Part shown: positions 41,786 through 50,653 of the stretch, in pieces
Position numbering within the stretch: the stretch's first letter is position 1
Layout of the letters: each line of letters starts with the position of its first letter
Assembly: GCA_900319345.1 (NCBI GenBank)
Contig: ONNZ01000009.1
Span: 1-52,152 of the forward strand
DNA: 52,152 nt
Source of the DNA: an uncultured Eubacteriales bacterium
GTDB taxonomy: Bacteria; Bacillota; Clostridia; Christensenellales; CAG-138
Reading direction: 5' to 3'
Made by a program: the position numbers and the translations under genes
The notes under the pieces: generated by a model
Database searches by the model: none
The model's input: only the letters and a program-made list of their open reading frames with translations
Told to the model about the DNA's origin: nothing

Positions 41786-43078
41786 ATGAGCGTACAAATG
41801 ATCATTACACTGGCCGTTTTCTTGTTCATGATCATCAGCTTTTCCATGAACAAGCTCCCCATGGCCCTGACCTCCATCATCGGCATGCTGGTGCTGGTGG
41901 TGACCGGCTGTGTGGAATCCAAGACCGCCCTTGGCAACATGGGCAGCAACACCGTTATCACCATGATCTCCATGTTCGTCATCGCGGCGGGCCTGAGCCG
42001 CACGCAGATGGTGAACCACCTGTCCAAGCTGGTCTATAAGGTCTCCAAGGGCTCCTTCACCAAGGTCCTTGCGAGCTACGTCCTGGTGACCTTCATCCTG
42101 GGCCAGTTCATCCCCAGCATCACGGCGCTGTTCGCCCTGGTGTGCCCCCTGGTCATCGCCATGTGCGACGAGATGAAGATCAGCCCCTCCAAGATGATGT
42201 ACTCCATCGGTCTTGTCGCGGTGGCGACCTCCTTCACCATCACGCCCATCGGCCCCTACGCCGCTTCCTTTATCGAGGATAATGGGTATCTTGCCGAGTA
42301 CGGCATCACCAACTTCGAGTTCACCATGTTCACCGAGATGTCCATCAAGGTGTTCGTATCCCTGTTCGTGCTCATTTGGGCCATCTTCTTCGCGCCCAAG
42401 TTCGCTCCCGACCAGCCCGTGGTCCCCATCAACATGATGGAGACCCGGAAGAAGGCCCAGAAGGAGCCCCTGTCCCCGGTCCGTGAGGTCATCGGCTACG
42501 TGGTCTTCTTCGGCGTGATCGTCTGCCTGATCTTCCAGTCCTTCGGTCTGCCCTCCTGGATCATCCCCGCCTGCGGCGCCGCCTTCCTGGTGCTTTCCGG
42601 GGTCCTGACGGAACGGGAGGCCATCAACAACATGTGCCTGGACATCATCATGCTCTACGTGGGCGTGGTCACGTTGGGCAGCGCCTTTGCCAACACCGGC
42701 GCGGGCGAGCTGGTGGGCGACGCGGTGGCGGGCCTGCTGGGCGGCGTCCACAACAGCTACGTCATCGGCGCCATCTTCTTCCTGGCGGCCTTCGTCATGA
42801 CCTCCCTCCTCTACAACCGGGCGGTCAGCAAGATCCTGATCCCCCTGGTGATCTTGACGGCCATGTCGCTGAAATGCGACCCTCGCGGCCTCATGGAGAT
42901 GTGCTACATCGGCTCCATGTGCTCCGTCATGACTCCCATGGCCACCTCCGTGGTGCCCATGATGATGGGCGCCGGCGGCTACGATCAGAAGGCGCTGCTG
43001 AAGATGGGCTGGATACCGTCCATCATCATGGGCGTGATCGCCGTGCTGGTGGGCATGACCCTGTATCCCTGCTTCTGA
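41786..43078 (+). CDS. Ion-transporter-superfamily (SLC13/DASS-like) anion transporter
   Basis: The product has 430 residues and about 11-12 helices. The two inverted-repeat motifs are GQFIPSITALFALVCPLV (first) and the region MTSLLYNRAVSKILIPLVIL (second), as in SLC13-type transporters. It would import an organic anion with sodium or protons. Next to the AbgB-like enzyme the substrate is probably the amide that enzyme hydrolyses. AAGGAG precedes the start. Confidence 0.82.
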   Translation: MSVQMIITLAVFLFMIISFSMNKLPMALTSIIGMLVLVVTGCVESKTALGNMGSNTVITMISMFVIAAGLSRTQMVNHLSKLVYKVSKGSFTKVLASYVLVTFILGQFIPSITALFALVCPLVIAMCDEMKISPSKMMYSIGLVAVATSFTITPIGPYAASFIEDNGYLAEYGITNFEFTMFTEMSIKVFVSLFVLIWAIFFAPKFAPDQPVVPINMMETRKKAQKEPLSPVREVIGYVVFFGVIVCLIFQSFGLPSWIIPACGAAFLVLSGVLTEREAINNMCLDIIMLYVGVVTLGSAFANTGAGELVGDAVAGLLGGVHNSYVIGAIFFLAAFVMTSLLYNRAVSKILIPLVILTAMSLKCDPRGLMEMCYIGSMCSVMTPMATSVVPMMMGAGGYDQKALLKMGWIPSIIMGVIAVLVGMTLYPCF

Positions 43079-43097
43079 TCCAAAAGGATTGCTGCGC

Positions 43098-43130
43098 AAA
43101 GACTGCTCCATCCGGGGCAGTCTTTCTGTA
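43098..43130 (+). terminator. Terminator of the amidohydrolase-transporter operon
   Basis: AAAGACTGCTCC (43098-43109) pairs with GGGGCAGTCTTT (43114-43125), with one G-U pair, before CTGTATG. Confidence 0.7.
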
Positions 43131-43227
43131 TGCAGACGACGCAGGGGACTTCCCGTTGCTTTTCATGGGGGACGGTGCTACAATAAATATATGATTACGG
43201 GTGGATCCCGGGATAAGGAGAAAAACC

Positions 43228-45894
43228 ATGAAGAAGCAAGTCTTTGCCCTGCTGCTGGCGGCGCTGCTGCTGTTGACGGCCTGCGGTCCGGCGCAAACGG
43301 CCACGGCAGAGCCCACCCAGGCGCCGGTCGAGAAGCCTGCCGAGACGGCGGCCTCTGCCCCCACCGCCGCGCCTACGGCCGCGCCCACGGAAGAGCCTGC
43401 GCCGGAGGAGTATCAGTTGGAGCGGGAGCCGGGCTGCAACCAGCTGTCCATCTACTGGACCAAGGACAAGATCGACATCGACACCAGCGATATGTGGATC
43501 TGGTTCAAGGGCAAGGACGGCAGGAGCTATCCCATGCACCCCTGCGCCTACGGGGCCAAGGTGGTCATCAACGTCCCGGAGGACGTGGAAGAGGTGGGAT
43601 TCATCGTGCGCACCGGCTGCTCCGACGTGGGCAGCTCCAGCTGGGGCACGGCCACCAAGGACTTTGACGGGGACCGGTTCGTGAAGATGGAGGGCGGCGA
43701 CCTGTCCATCTTCCTCAAATCCGGCGAGGAAACCATCTACTACAGCGAGGACGGCGGCATGAATCTGCAGCAGAAGATGAATATCAAGTTTGCGGGGATC
43801 GTGGCGGAGAACCAGATCAAGTACACCATCGAACCGGCGGCCCGGCTCACGTCCCTGGACCAGGTCCAGGTGAAGGTGAACGGCCAGCCCGTGGCCGTGG
43901 AGAAGCTGTCCTCCCTGAACAACGAGGTGATCACCGGCGTGATCACCACCAAGGAGAAGATCGACATCACGGCGGAATGCGTCGTGTCCATCGAAGGATA
44001 CGGCGAGAAGGTGGCGGTGCCCGCGGCCATCTTCGACAGCCCGGCTTTTGAGGCCATGTACACCTACAGCGGCGACGATCTGGGGGCGTATATCCACGGC
44101 GATACCACCACCTTCAAGGTCTGGGCCCCCACGGCCAGCCAGGTGGTGCTGAACCTGTTCGAGGCGGGCAACGGCGGCAAGGCCTTCGCCACCGTGGACA
44201 TGACCCGGGTCAACCAGGGCGTGTGGACGGCGGACTACGCCTGCGGCCACGGCACCTACTACACCTACACCGTCACCACGGCGGTGGGCACCCAGGAGGC
44301 GGTGGACCCCTACGCCCGGGCGGTGGGCGTCAACGGGGATCGGGGCATGGTCATCGACCTTGCCTCCACGGACCCCGAGGGCTTTAGGGACGAGAGCTTC
44401 GATCTGGGCCTCGCCTCCTATCGGGACGCCATCATCTGGGAGGTCCACGTCCGCGACTTCTCCAACCGGATCGCCGCTTCCCAGTACCCCGGCAAGTACC
44501 TGGCCTTCACGGAGACCGGCCTTACCAACGCCGCGGGCTTGCCTGCGGGCATCGACTACCTGAAGGAGCTGGGCGTGACCCACGTGCACCTGCAGCCGGT
44601 CTACGATTACGCCACCGTGGACGAGACCACCTGCAAACAGTTCAACTGGGGCTATGATCCCAAGAACTACAACGCCCCCGAGGGCAGCTACTCCACCGAC
44701 CCCTACCACGGCGAGGTGCGGGTGAACGAGTTTAAACAGATGGTCCAGGCTCTCCACGAGAACGGCTTCGCCGTGGTCATGGACGTGGTGTACAACCACA
44801 CCTATTCCCTGGATTCCTGCCTGAACCGGATCGTGCCCTATTACTACTACCGCTTCACCAACACCGGCGACGCCTCCAACGGCAGCGGCTGCGGCAACGA
44901 GACCGCCTCCGAGCGCAAGATGTTCCGCAAGTACATGGTGGACTCCGTCACCTACTGGCAGACGGAGTATCATATCGACGGCTTCCGCTTCGACCTCATG
45001 GGCCTCCACGACGTGGACACCATGCAGGCCATCGAGAAGGCGGTCCATAAGAATAACCCCCAGGCCATCCTGTACGGCGAGGGCTGGACCGGCGGCACCA
45101 CCACCATGAAGCCCAACACTCAGGCCACCCAGGCCAACATCCGCCAGGTCAAGGCCTCCGAGGGAGCCATCGGCGGCGTGGCCGTGTTCAACGACGCCAT
45201 CCGGGACGGCCTGAAGGGCAGCGTCTTCGACAACAAGGCCAAGGGCTGGATCAGCACCAACGCCACCAAGACCACCGCCAACCAGGTCCTCTTCGGCCTC
45301 ACCGGCGGCGATCACGCCGCAGGCGCCTCCTGGAAGGTGGACGATGCCCTCATGATCAACTACATGTCCTGCCACGACAATCGGACATTGTGGGACATCC
45401 TGGCCAACGTGGAGCCCAAGCTGACCAACGACCAGAAGCTGGCCGCTAACCGACTGGGCGCCTCCCTGATCCTCATGAGCAAGGGCACTCCCTTCTTCCT
45501 GGCGGGGGAGGAGATGCTTCGCACCAAGGGCGGCGACCACAACAGCTACAACTCCTCGGACGCCGTGAACAACATCGACTGGGACGCCCTGACGACGGAC
45601 AGCGACGCCTACGCCATGATGCTCTACTATAAGGACCTCATCGCCCTGCGCAAAGCCAATCCCTGGCTGTACAACAGCGCTGTGGCGGGGGAGGTCCTGG
45701 AGGGCAGCGCCATCGCCGCCAGCTTCACGGAGGACGGGAAGCTGGTGGGCTACCTGGTGGCCAACCCCGGCGAAGCTCCCATGACCGTCGATCTGCCTGA
45801 AGGCGCTTTCGAAGCCCTCTGGGGCGCTGCCGGCGATTTCACCGGCTCCCTCACCGTGGAGGGTAAGACCGCCGTGCTGCTGAAGGTGAAATAA
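43228..45894 (+). CDS. pulA: Type I pullulanase (GH13), lipoprotein
   Basis: The protein has 888 residues. The order is a lipoprotein signal (lipobox LLTAC, Cys19), an Ala/Pro/Thr linker, a CBM41/PUD-like module (about 60-190), a CBM48 module (about 285-380) and a GH13 barrel. Pullulanase hallmark FNWGYDPKNYN, nucleophile Asp in GFRFDLMG (about 589), acid Glu in YGEGW (about 618) and SCHDN (Asp about 716) are present. It debranches alpha-1,6 links of pullulan, starch or glycogen outside the cell. The start at 43228 follows AAGGAG. It stands alone between terminators. Confidence 0.95.
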   Translation: MKKQVFALLLAALLLLTACGPAQTATAEPTQAPVEKPAETAASAPTAAPTAAPTEEPAPEEYQLEREPGCNQLSIYWTKDKIDIDTSDMWIWFKGKDGRSYPMHPCAYGAKVVINVPEDVEEVGFIVRTGCSDVGSSSWGTATKDFDGDRFVKMEGGDLSIFLKSGEETIYYSEDGGMNLQQKMNIKFAGIVAENQIKYTIEPAARLTSLDQVQVKVNGQPVAVEKLSSLNNEVITGVITTKEKIDITAECVVSIEGYGEKVAVPAAIFDSPAFEAMYTYSGDDLGAYIHGDTTTFKVWAPTASQVVLNLFEAGNGGKAFATVDMTRVNQGVWTADYACGHGTYYTYTVTTAVGTQEAVDPYARAVGVNGDRGMVIDLASTDPEGFRDESFDLGLASYRDAIIWEVHVRDFSNRIAASQYPGKYLAFTETGLTNAAGLPAGIDYLKELGVTHVHLQPVYDYATVDETTCKQFNWGYDPKNYNAPEGSYSTDPYHGEVRVNEFKQMVQALHENGFAVVMDVVYNHTYSLDSCLNRIVPYYYYRFTNTGDASNGSGCGNETASERKMFRKYMVDSVTYWQTEYHIDGFRFDLMGLHDVDTMQAIEKAVHKNNPQAILYGEGWTGGTTTMKPNTQATQANIRQVKASEGAIGGVAVFNDAIRDGLKGSVFDNKAKGWISTNATKTTANQVLFGLTGGDHAAGASWKVDDALMINYMSCHDNRTLWDILANVEPKLTNDQKLAANRLGASLILMSKGTPFFLAGEEMLRTKGGDHNSYNSSDAVNNIDWDALTTDSDAYAMMLYYKDLIALRKANPWLYNSAVAGEVLEGSAIAASFTEDGKLVGYLVANPGEAPMTVDLPEGAFEALWGAAGDFTGSLTVEGKTAVLLKVK

Positions 45895-45911
45895 GGAAAG
45901 AGGATGCAAGA

Positions 45912-45955
45912 GGAGCCGCGGCCATGCCGCGGCTCCTGTGTCTTTTCTTTTTTTG
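45912..45955 (+). terminator. Terminator of pulA
   Basis: An 11-bp stem GGAGCCGCGGC/GCCGCGGCTCC (45912-45936) is followed by TGTGTCTTTTCTTTTTTT. Confidence 0.92.
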
Positions 45956-45985
45956 TCATCCCGAGCTTGTTGAGGGATCTCGGGA
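45955..45985. repeat. Dispersed palindromic repeat (GTCATCCCGAGC type)
   Basis: CCCGAG (45960-45965) and CTCGGG (45979-45984) pair. The sequence GTCATCCCGAGC...GAGGGATCTCGGG belongs to a repeat type I recall in many bacterial genomes. Confidence 0.55.
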
Positions 45986-46004
45986 CGGCAAAGCATGTAC
46001 GCGT

Positions 46005-46370
46005 GCTGGTGATGGGAGTCTACGCGCAAGCTGCGGGCTGCTTGCCCTATGGGCGGCGCAGTCTCTGGCTTGCGCTCCCCGGGGGCGGGAAAAAGCCCCA
46101 CCGGGGCTTTTTCTCTCCGCCCTCCGACTCCCTACCACTAAATGCCATAAAAATAGCCACCCACAAGGGGTGGCTGTTTTTATGGAGCTGGTGATGGGAG
46201 TCTACGCGTTGGCTGCGGGGAGCTGGCCTAATCGGCTGGCGCTCCCTCTTGCCAACGCTCCCCGGGGGCGGGAAAAAGCCCCACTGGGGCTTTTTCTGAT
46301 CCGCCCTCCGACTACCTTCCACTAAAAGCCATAAAAACAGCCACCCACAAGGGGTGGCTGTTTTTATGGA
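46005..46370 (-). repeat. Two tandem ~183-bp repeats carrying tRNA-Thr 3' ends and hairpins
   Basis: The 16 bases GCTGGTGATGGGAGTC (complement of the tRNA-Thr 3' end) occur at 46005-46020, 46187-46202 and in the real tRNA at 46371-46386, spaced 182 and 184. Each unit holds an AAGCCCC/GGGGCTT hairpin (46093-46109; 46276-46292) and a long stem AGCCACCC/GGGTGGCT (near 46155-46178; 46339-46360). The proximal hairpin's outer stem extends into the tRNA CCA end. The middles of the two units differ. No gene is visible in 45937-46366. Confidence 0.85.
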
Positions 46371-46443
46371 GCTGGTGATGGGAGTCGGACCCATGAACCT
46401 CGTCATTACCAATGACGCGCTCTACCAACTGAGCTACACCAGC
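46367..46443 (-). tRNA. tRNA-Thr (GGT)
   Basis: The cloverleaf has acceptor GCTGGTG/CACCAGC, D-arm GCTC/GAGC, anticodon stem CGTCA/TGACG with loop TTGGTAA (anticodon GGT) and T-arm ATGGG/CCCAT. The CCA end is encoded (46367-46369 complement). A consensus promoter precedes it. Confidence 0.95.
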
Positions 46444-46455
46444 GCTGCAACGCGC

Positions 46456-46484
46456 ATTATAACAAAGACCGCACAGGAATGCAA
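46456..46484 (-). promoter_or_regulatory. Promoter of tRNA-Thr
   Basis: On the minus strand TTGCAT (46479-46484) and TATAAT (46456-46461) are 17 bases apart. Confidence 0.85.
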
Positions 46485-46528
46485 GTCTTTTTTTCAAATC
46501 CGCGCAAATTTTTAGGCGGACCTGATGA

Positions 46529-47302
46529 TCACGCGTTCGGCTTGTTCTTGCCGTACAGGATCCGAAGACCGTCGATGAGGATATCCGGCTCCAGATGGAA
46601 GCTGTGGCGGCAATAGGGGACTATGAGGGGGCTGACGCCGCCGGTGAGTACGGGGCTGACGCTTTCGCCCAGCTCCTCCTCCAGCCGGTCGATGAGGCCG
46701 TCCAGCATGGCTGCCGTGCCGATGAGGGCGCCGGAGCGCATGCAGTCCACGGTGTTGGTCCCCAGGAGCTTGGCCGGGCCGTTGAGGTCGATATAGGGCA
46801 GCTGGGCCGCGTGGGCGCTGAGGGCGTTCATGCTGGTCCAAAGACCCGGGATGATCATGCCGCCGATGTAGTTGCCGTTCTTGGCCACCACGGACAGGGT
46901 GGTGGCGGTGCCCATGTCCACGATGGCGATGGGCGCCTTATACTTGGCTCTGGCCGCCACCGCCGCCACGATCAGATCGCTGCCCACGCTGGCAGGGTTG
47001 TCCATGCGGATGGAGAGCCCCGTCTTGATGCCCGGGCCCACCACCAAAAGGTCCACGCCGGTCAGCAGCTTCACGGCGTTGGGGATCACGGTCTGCAGAT
47101 AGGGCACCACGGAGGAGAGGATGCCGCCCTCGATGGCCTCCACCCGCACCTTGTGCATGGTGAGGATGCCTTGGATATCCAGGGCATACTGGTCGACCGT
47201 CTTGTTCCGGTCGCTGGCGAGACGGGCGGAGAAGACCTGCTGGTTATCCATGATGCCGCCCAGCACAATGTTGGTGTTGCCTACGTCGATGGCCAGGATC
47301 AT
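46529..47302 (-). CDS. coaX: Type III pantothenate kinase
   Basis: The 257-residue protein has the ASKHA-fold landmarks of CoaX: LAIDVGNTNIVLG (residues 3-15), GPGIKTGL, IVDMGTATTL and the late LTGG. It phosphorylates pantothenate, the first step of coenzyme A synthesis. The start overlaps the stop of the upstream ECF gene (ATGA), so they are coupled. This points to joint import and trapping of pantothenate. Confidence 0.95.
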   Translation of the reverse strand: MILAIDVGNTNIVLGGIMDNQQVFSARLASDRNKTVDQYALDIQGILTMHKVRVEAIEGGILSSVVPYLQTVIPNAVKLLTGVDLLVVGPGIKTGLSIRMDNPASVGSDLIVAAVAARAKYKAPIAIVDMGTATTLSVVAKNGNYIGGMIIPGLWTSMNALSAHAAQLPYIDLNGPAKLLGTNTVDCMRSGALIGTAAMLDGLIDRLEEELGESVSPVLTGGVSPLIVPYCRHSFHLEPDILIDGLRILYGKNKPNA

Positions 47303-48033
47303 TTTTTGTCCTCCTCGATCAACTTCAATGTGTCGTCAATGGGCGCCTCTGCGACAGGGGCTTCCGCCTCGTCCTTCATGCTCCGGTACACGGCCTGCTG
47401 GGCCGCGAGGGGATCGCGGTCTCGCTTCAGGGCATGGGCCACGCCCTTGGCGATAGCGCCGCCAATGACAAGACCGGTAGCCGCCTCCACCAGGCCCTGG
47501 ACGCCCACCACCAGCACGATGAACATGATGGGGCCGCTTGCCCCCACTTTGCTCACCAGGGTCTGGACGAATTCGGACCGGTAGAACACCAGCACGATGA
47601 AGCCCATGAAGAACAGGGTGTTGAGGACGGGGGCCAGGAGGCCGCCGGCAAAGTAGCTCCAGGTGTGTTTTTTATCGACCCGGCTGAACAGACGGAACAG
47701 CCATCCCGTGGCCGTGCCCACCAGGGCCCGGGTGCCGACGCACAGCAATACGGTCAAAAAGGGGCTTTCCTGAAAGAAAAAATGCGTCATCGCGGATTTC
47801 CCGGTGACGGCGTCATACAGGCTGGTGAGGCCGAAGATCGCGCCCAGGATGGTGCCCGCCAGAGGACCCAACAGCATGGAGCCGATGGCGATGGGGATCA
47901 TGGTAAAGGTCATGACCAGGGGCCCCACGGGGATGCTGGAAAGGCCTGTGATCTTCATGACCAAGATGACGCCCACGAACAGGGCTACTTCCGCCAGATA
48001 CCGGGTGCTGAACTTCTTCTTTTCCATATTCAT
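47299..48033 (-). CDS. ECF transporter S component, probably for pantothenate
   Basis: The product has 244 residues with about six helices in the first 190 and an acidic cytoplasmic tail. The layout (LAEVALFVGVILVMKITGL, MIPIAIGSMLLGPLAGTILG) is that of ECF S components. The overlap with coaX suggests PanT-like pantothenate uptake; the ECF ATPases are not in this window. AAGGAGGTAA is 3 bases before the first ATG and 9 before a second in-frame ATG at 48027, which may be the real start. Confidence 0.82.
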   Translation of the reverse strand: MNMEKKKFSTRYLAEVALFVGVILVMKITGLSSIPVGPLVMTFTMIPIAIGSMLLGPLAGTILGAIFGLTSLYDAVTGKSAMTHFFFQESPFLTVLLCVGTRALVGTATGWLFRLFSRVDKKHTWSYFAGGLLAPVLNTLFFMGFIVLVFYRSEFVQTLVSKVGASGPIMFIVLVVGVQGLVEAATGLVIGGAIAKGVAHALKRDRDPLAAQQAVYRSMKDEAEAPVAEAPIDDTLKLIEEDKK

Positions 48034-48155
48034 TTACCTCCTTGCTCGTGTTCTTCCCTGGGGAAGATACACTGCGTAGAATGCGGCGCGGGTATCGCCC
48101 CTTCGTCCTGCTGTCCCGGCGGGTATAGCAGACGGGCTTTCCCTTTGCCAAGGTG

Positions 48156-48184
48156 ATTATAGCGTACAGGGAGGGTGGATGCAA
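48156..48184 (-). promoter_or_regulatory. Promoter of the panT-like/coaX operon
   Basis: On the minus strand TTGCAT (48179-48184) and TATAAT (48156-48161) are 17 bases apart. It leaves a leader of about 115 bases before the gene; I see no named riboswitch in it. Confidence 0.8.
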
Positions 48185-48206
48185 TACTTTTTTCAGGTCC
48201 GCCGCG

Positions 48207-48235
48207 TTGCATTTGTTCCGCGGCTATGGTATATT
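48207..48235 (+). promoter_or_regulatory. Promoter of coaBC
   Basis: TTGCAT (48207-48212) and TATATT (48230-48235) are 17 bases apart, back-to-back with the coaX promoter and using the same -35 sequence. Confidence 0.8.
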
Positions 48236-48273
48236 TTATGTATCATGGGCGCATAGGCAAAGGAGGACAAGCT

Positions 48274-49467
48274 ATGTTACAGGGAAAGACCGTTCTGCTG
48301 GGCGTGACCGGCGGCATCGCCTGCTTCAAGGCGGCGGCGCTGGCGTCCATGCTGAAGAAACAGCATGCCGACGTGCAGGTGGTCATGACGGAGAACGCCA
48401 CGAAGTTCGTCACGCCTTTGACCTTTGAACAGCTGACGGGGAACAGGGCCCTGGTGGACACCTTCGATCGGAACTTCCGATATGACGTGGGACATATCGC
48501 CCTGGCGGACCGGGCGGATTTCGTGCTCATCGCCCCCGCCACCGCCAACGTGATCGCCAAGCTGGCCCACGGCCTGGCCGACGATATGCTGACTACCACG
48601 GTCCTCGCATGCACCTGCCCCAAGGCCGTGGCCCCCGCCATGAACACCAATATGTATGAGAACCCGGTGACCCAGGACAATTTGAACATCCTTTGCAAAT
48701 ACGGCTGGGAGATCGTGGACCCTGCCAGCGGGCATCTGGCCTGCGGCGCCGTGGGCAAGGGCCGCCTGCCGGAGCCGGAGGACCTTTTGGAGGTGTGCCT
48801 CCACGCCCTCGTCCACGAGAAGGATATGGCGGGCAAACGGGTGCTGGTCACCGCCGGGCCCACCCAGGAGGCGCTGGACCCGGTGCGCTATCTCACCAAC
48901 CATTCCTCCGGCCGCATGGGCTATTCCATCGCCAAGGCCGCCGCCCGCCGGGGGGCCGAGGTGGTCCTCGTTTCCGGGCCCACCGCCCTGAAAAAGCCCG
49001 CCTACGTGGAGACGGTGGATATCGTTTCTGCGGAGGATATGTATGAGGCGGTGACGAGCCGCTCCAAGGATATGGACATCATCATCAAGGCCGCCGCCGT
49101 GGCGGACTATCGGCCTGCCAACCTGGCGGACAACAAGATCAAGAAGAAGGCCGGCGACATGGCCATCCCTCTGGCGCGCACCAAGGACATCCTGGCGGCT
49201 CTGGGCGAAGCCAAGCGCCCCGGCCAGTTCCTCTGCGGCTTCTCCATGGAGACGGAGAACATGGTGGCCAACAGCCGGAAAAAGCTGGAGAAGAAGCATC
49301 TGGACATGATCGCCGCCAACAACGTGAAGGTGGCGGGGGCCGGCTTCGGCGTGGACACCAACATCCTGACCCTCATCACCCCCGACGGCATGGCGGAGCT
49401 GCCCCTTATGAGCAAGGACGCGGCGGCCGACGCCCTGCTGGACGCCATATTGGAGCGGATGAGCTGA
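48274..49467 (+). CDS. coaBC: Bifunctional phosphopantothenoylcysteine decarboxylase/synthetase
   Basis: The product has 397 residues. The N-terminal CoaC flavoprotein (about 1-175) has GVTGGIACFKAA, NTNMYENP and GHLACGAVGKGRL; the C-terminal CoaB synthetase (about 188-397) has VTAGPTQEALDPVR, NHSSGRMG and AAVADYRP. It carries out steps two and three of coenzyme A synthesis. AAGGAGG precedes the start at 48274. It is divergent from the pantothenate uptake/kinase pair. Confidence 0.96.
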   Translation: MLQGKTVLLGVTGGIACFKAAALASMLKKQHADVQVVMTENATKFVTPLTFEQLTGNRALVDTFDRNFRYDVGHIALADRADFVLIAPATANVIAKLAHGLADDMLTTTVLACTCPKAVAPAMNTNMYENPVTQDNLNILCKYGWEIVDPASGHLACGAVGKGRLPEPEDLLEVCLHALVHEKDMAGKRVLVTAGPTQEALDPVRYLTNHSSGRMGYSIAKAAARRGAEVVLVSGPTALKKPAYVETVDIVSAEDMYEAVTSRSKDMDIIIKAAAVADYRPANLADNKIKKKAGDMAIPLARTKDILAALGEAKRPGQFLCGFSMETENMVANSRKKLEKKHLDMIAANNVKVAGAGFGVDTNILTLITPDGMAELPLMSKDAAADALLDAILERMS

Positions 49468-49470
49468 TCG

Positions 49471-50559
49471 ATGATCGAGCGGATCGAAGAGCTGAACGAA
49501 ACGAAGGAATGGTCCCGGGACCTCCTTCACCCCACCGAGGAGGGGCTATGCTCCCTGCTGGCCCTGTACGGTGTCAGCGATGCCGTCGCCGTGGGGCTCA
49601 TCGACACCTCCTTCGACGAAGCGGACATCCGCTGGAACTACATCATCGACAAAAAGTACGTGCTGCGGTTCACCAACGCCCCGGAGATGATGGAGGAACG
49701 GTTTGCCGATCTCAACCGGCTCATCGCTCGCTACGCCGACTTCGGCCTGCGCTGCCCCGCCTTCCTGCCGGGGACGGACGGGCGATTCTTCCACCGCTGG
49801 AAGGAGCTGCAGGTCTATCTTTCCGAATACATAGACCTGCCCACGGCGGACAAGGCGGGCCTCTCACAGGAGGAGAAGGACGCCCTGCGCGGGGAGGTGG
49901 TCCTGTCCATCGCCCGGTTCATGGAGCGCTACAAGGGCGTGGACCTGAGCCCCACCATGGGCATGTACAGCCTCTTCGATCTCTGCCCCTTCGACGTGCC
50001 CCTGGGCATCGATGAGAAGCAGCAGAACCTGAACGACCTGTGCGCCGCTCTGTGCAAGGCGGGGGAGGAAGGCCTGGCCCGGCGGTTGGAGGCGAAGAAC
50101 GAGGCGGTCCGCGCTCAGCTCCTGTCGAAATACAAGGACCTGCCCCGCTGCGTGACCCAGGCGGACGAAGGCTTCACCAACGTGCTCCTGGACGGGGAGA
50201 AGCACCTGGCGGGCCTCATCGATTTCAACCTTTCCGGCACGGACGTGTGCGTGAACCTGATCGCCAACAACGCCATCCTGGATCTGGACGATCTGGGCGA
50301 CAAGCCCTTCGACCCTGCGGACGCTTTGGAGCAGATGCTGGCAGGCTTTGGCAGGAATGCCGCCCGGATGCTGGAGGTGTATCATGCTTCTGAAATGGAG
50401 CGGGATGCCCTTGTTGGATATGCATGGATCGCGCTCGTGTCTCAATACCCCAACGCCAGAGCCTGCGCAAAGCGGATCGAACAGGACGAGACCCGGGCCT
50501 GCACCCTGGCCTATCTGGAGCAGCTCGCAACCCTGGATATGAATAGGCTGGTTGTATAG
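49471..50559 (+). CDS. APH/choline-kinase-like phosphotransferase fold protein
   Basis: The 362-residue protein starts four bases after the coaBC stop. A kinase-like C-lobe is suggested by TQADEGFTNVLLDGEKHLAGLIDFNLSG (about 228-255), matching the catalytic loop (HxDxxxxN replaced by QADEGFTN) and the metal Asp (IDF). The N-lobe is weakly conserved. The catalytic-loop Asp and Asn are kept while the His is replaced. A small-molecule kinase linked to coenzyme A metabolism is possible but unproven. Confidence 0.65.
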   Translation: MIERIEELNETKEWSRDLLHPTEEGLCSLLALYGVSDAVAVGLIDTSFDEADIRWNYIIDKKYVLRFTNAPEMMEERFADLNRLIARYADFGLRCPAFLPGTDGRFFHRWKELQVYLSEYIDLPTADKAGLSQEEKDALRGEVVLSIARFMERYKGVDLSPTMGMYSLFDLCPFDVPLGIDEKQQNLNDLCAALCKAGEEGLARRLEAKNEAVRAQLLSKYKDLPRCVTQADEGFTNVLLDGEKHLAGLIDFNLSGTDVCVNLIANNAILDLDDLGDKPFDPADALEQMLAGFGRNAARMLEVYHASEMERDALVGYAWIALVSQYPNARACAKRIEQDETRACTLAYLEQLATLDMNRLVV

Positions 50560-50653
50560 AACGCATAATTATAAAAATAATGCATAAGAAGGTATAGGAC
50601 CTCCCTTGCCGTGGCAGAATAGGCAAAAAGCACGGCGCCGGAGGTCCGTTTGT

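Noticed and set aside
46005-46443. Prophage or integrative-element attachment site at tRNA-Thr
   Set aside because: The tRNA 3' copies are only ~183 bases apart with hairpins and no integrase or cargo genes between them or nearby.
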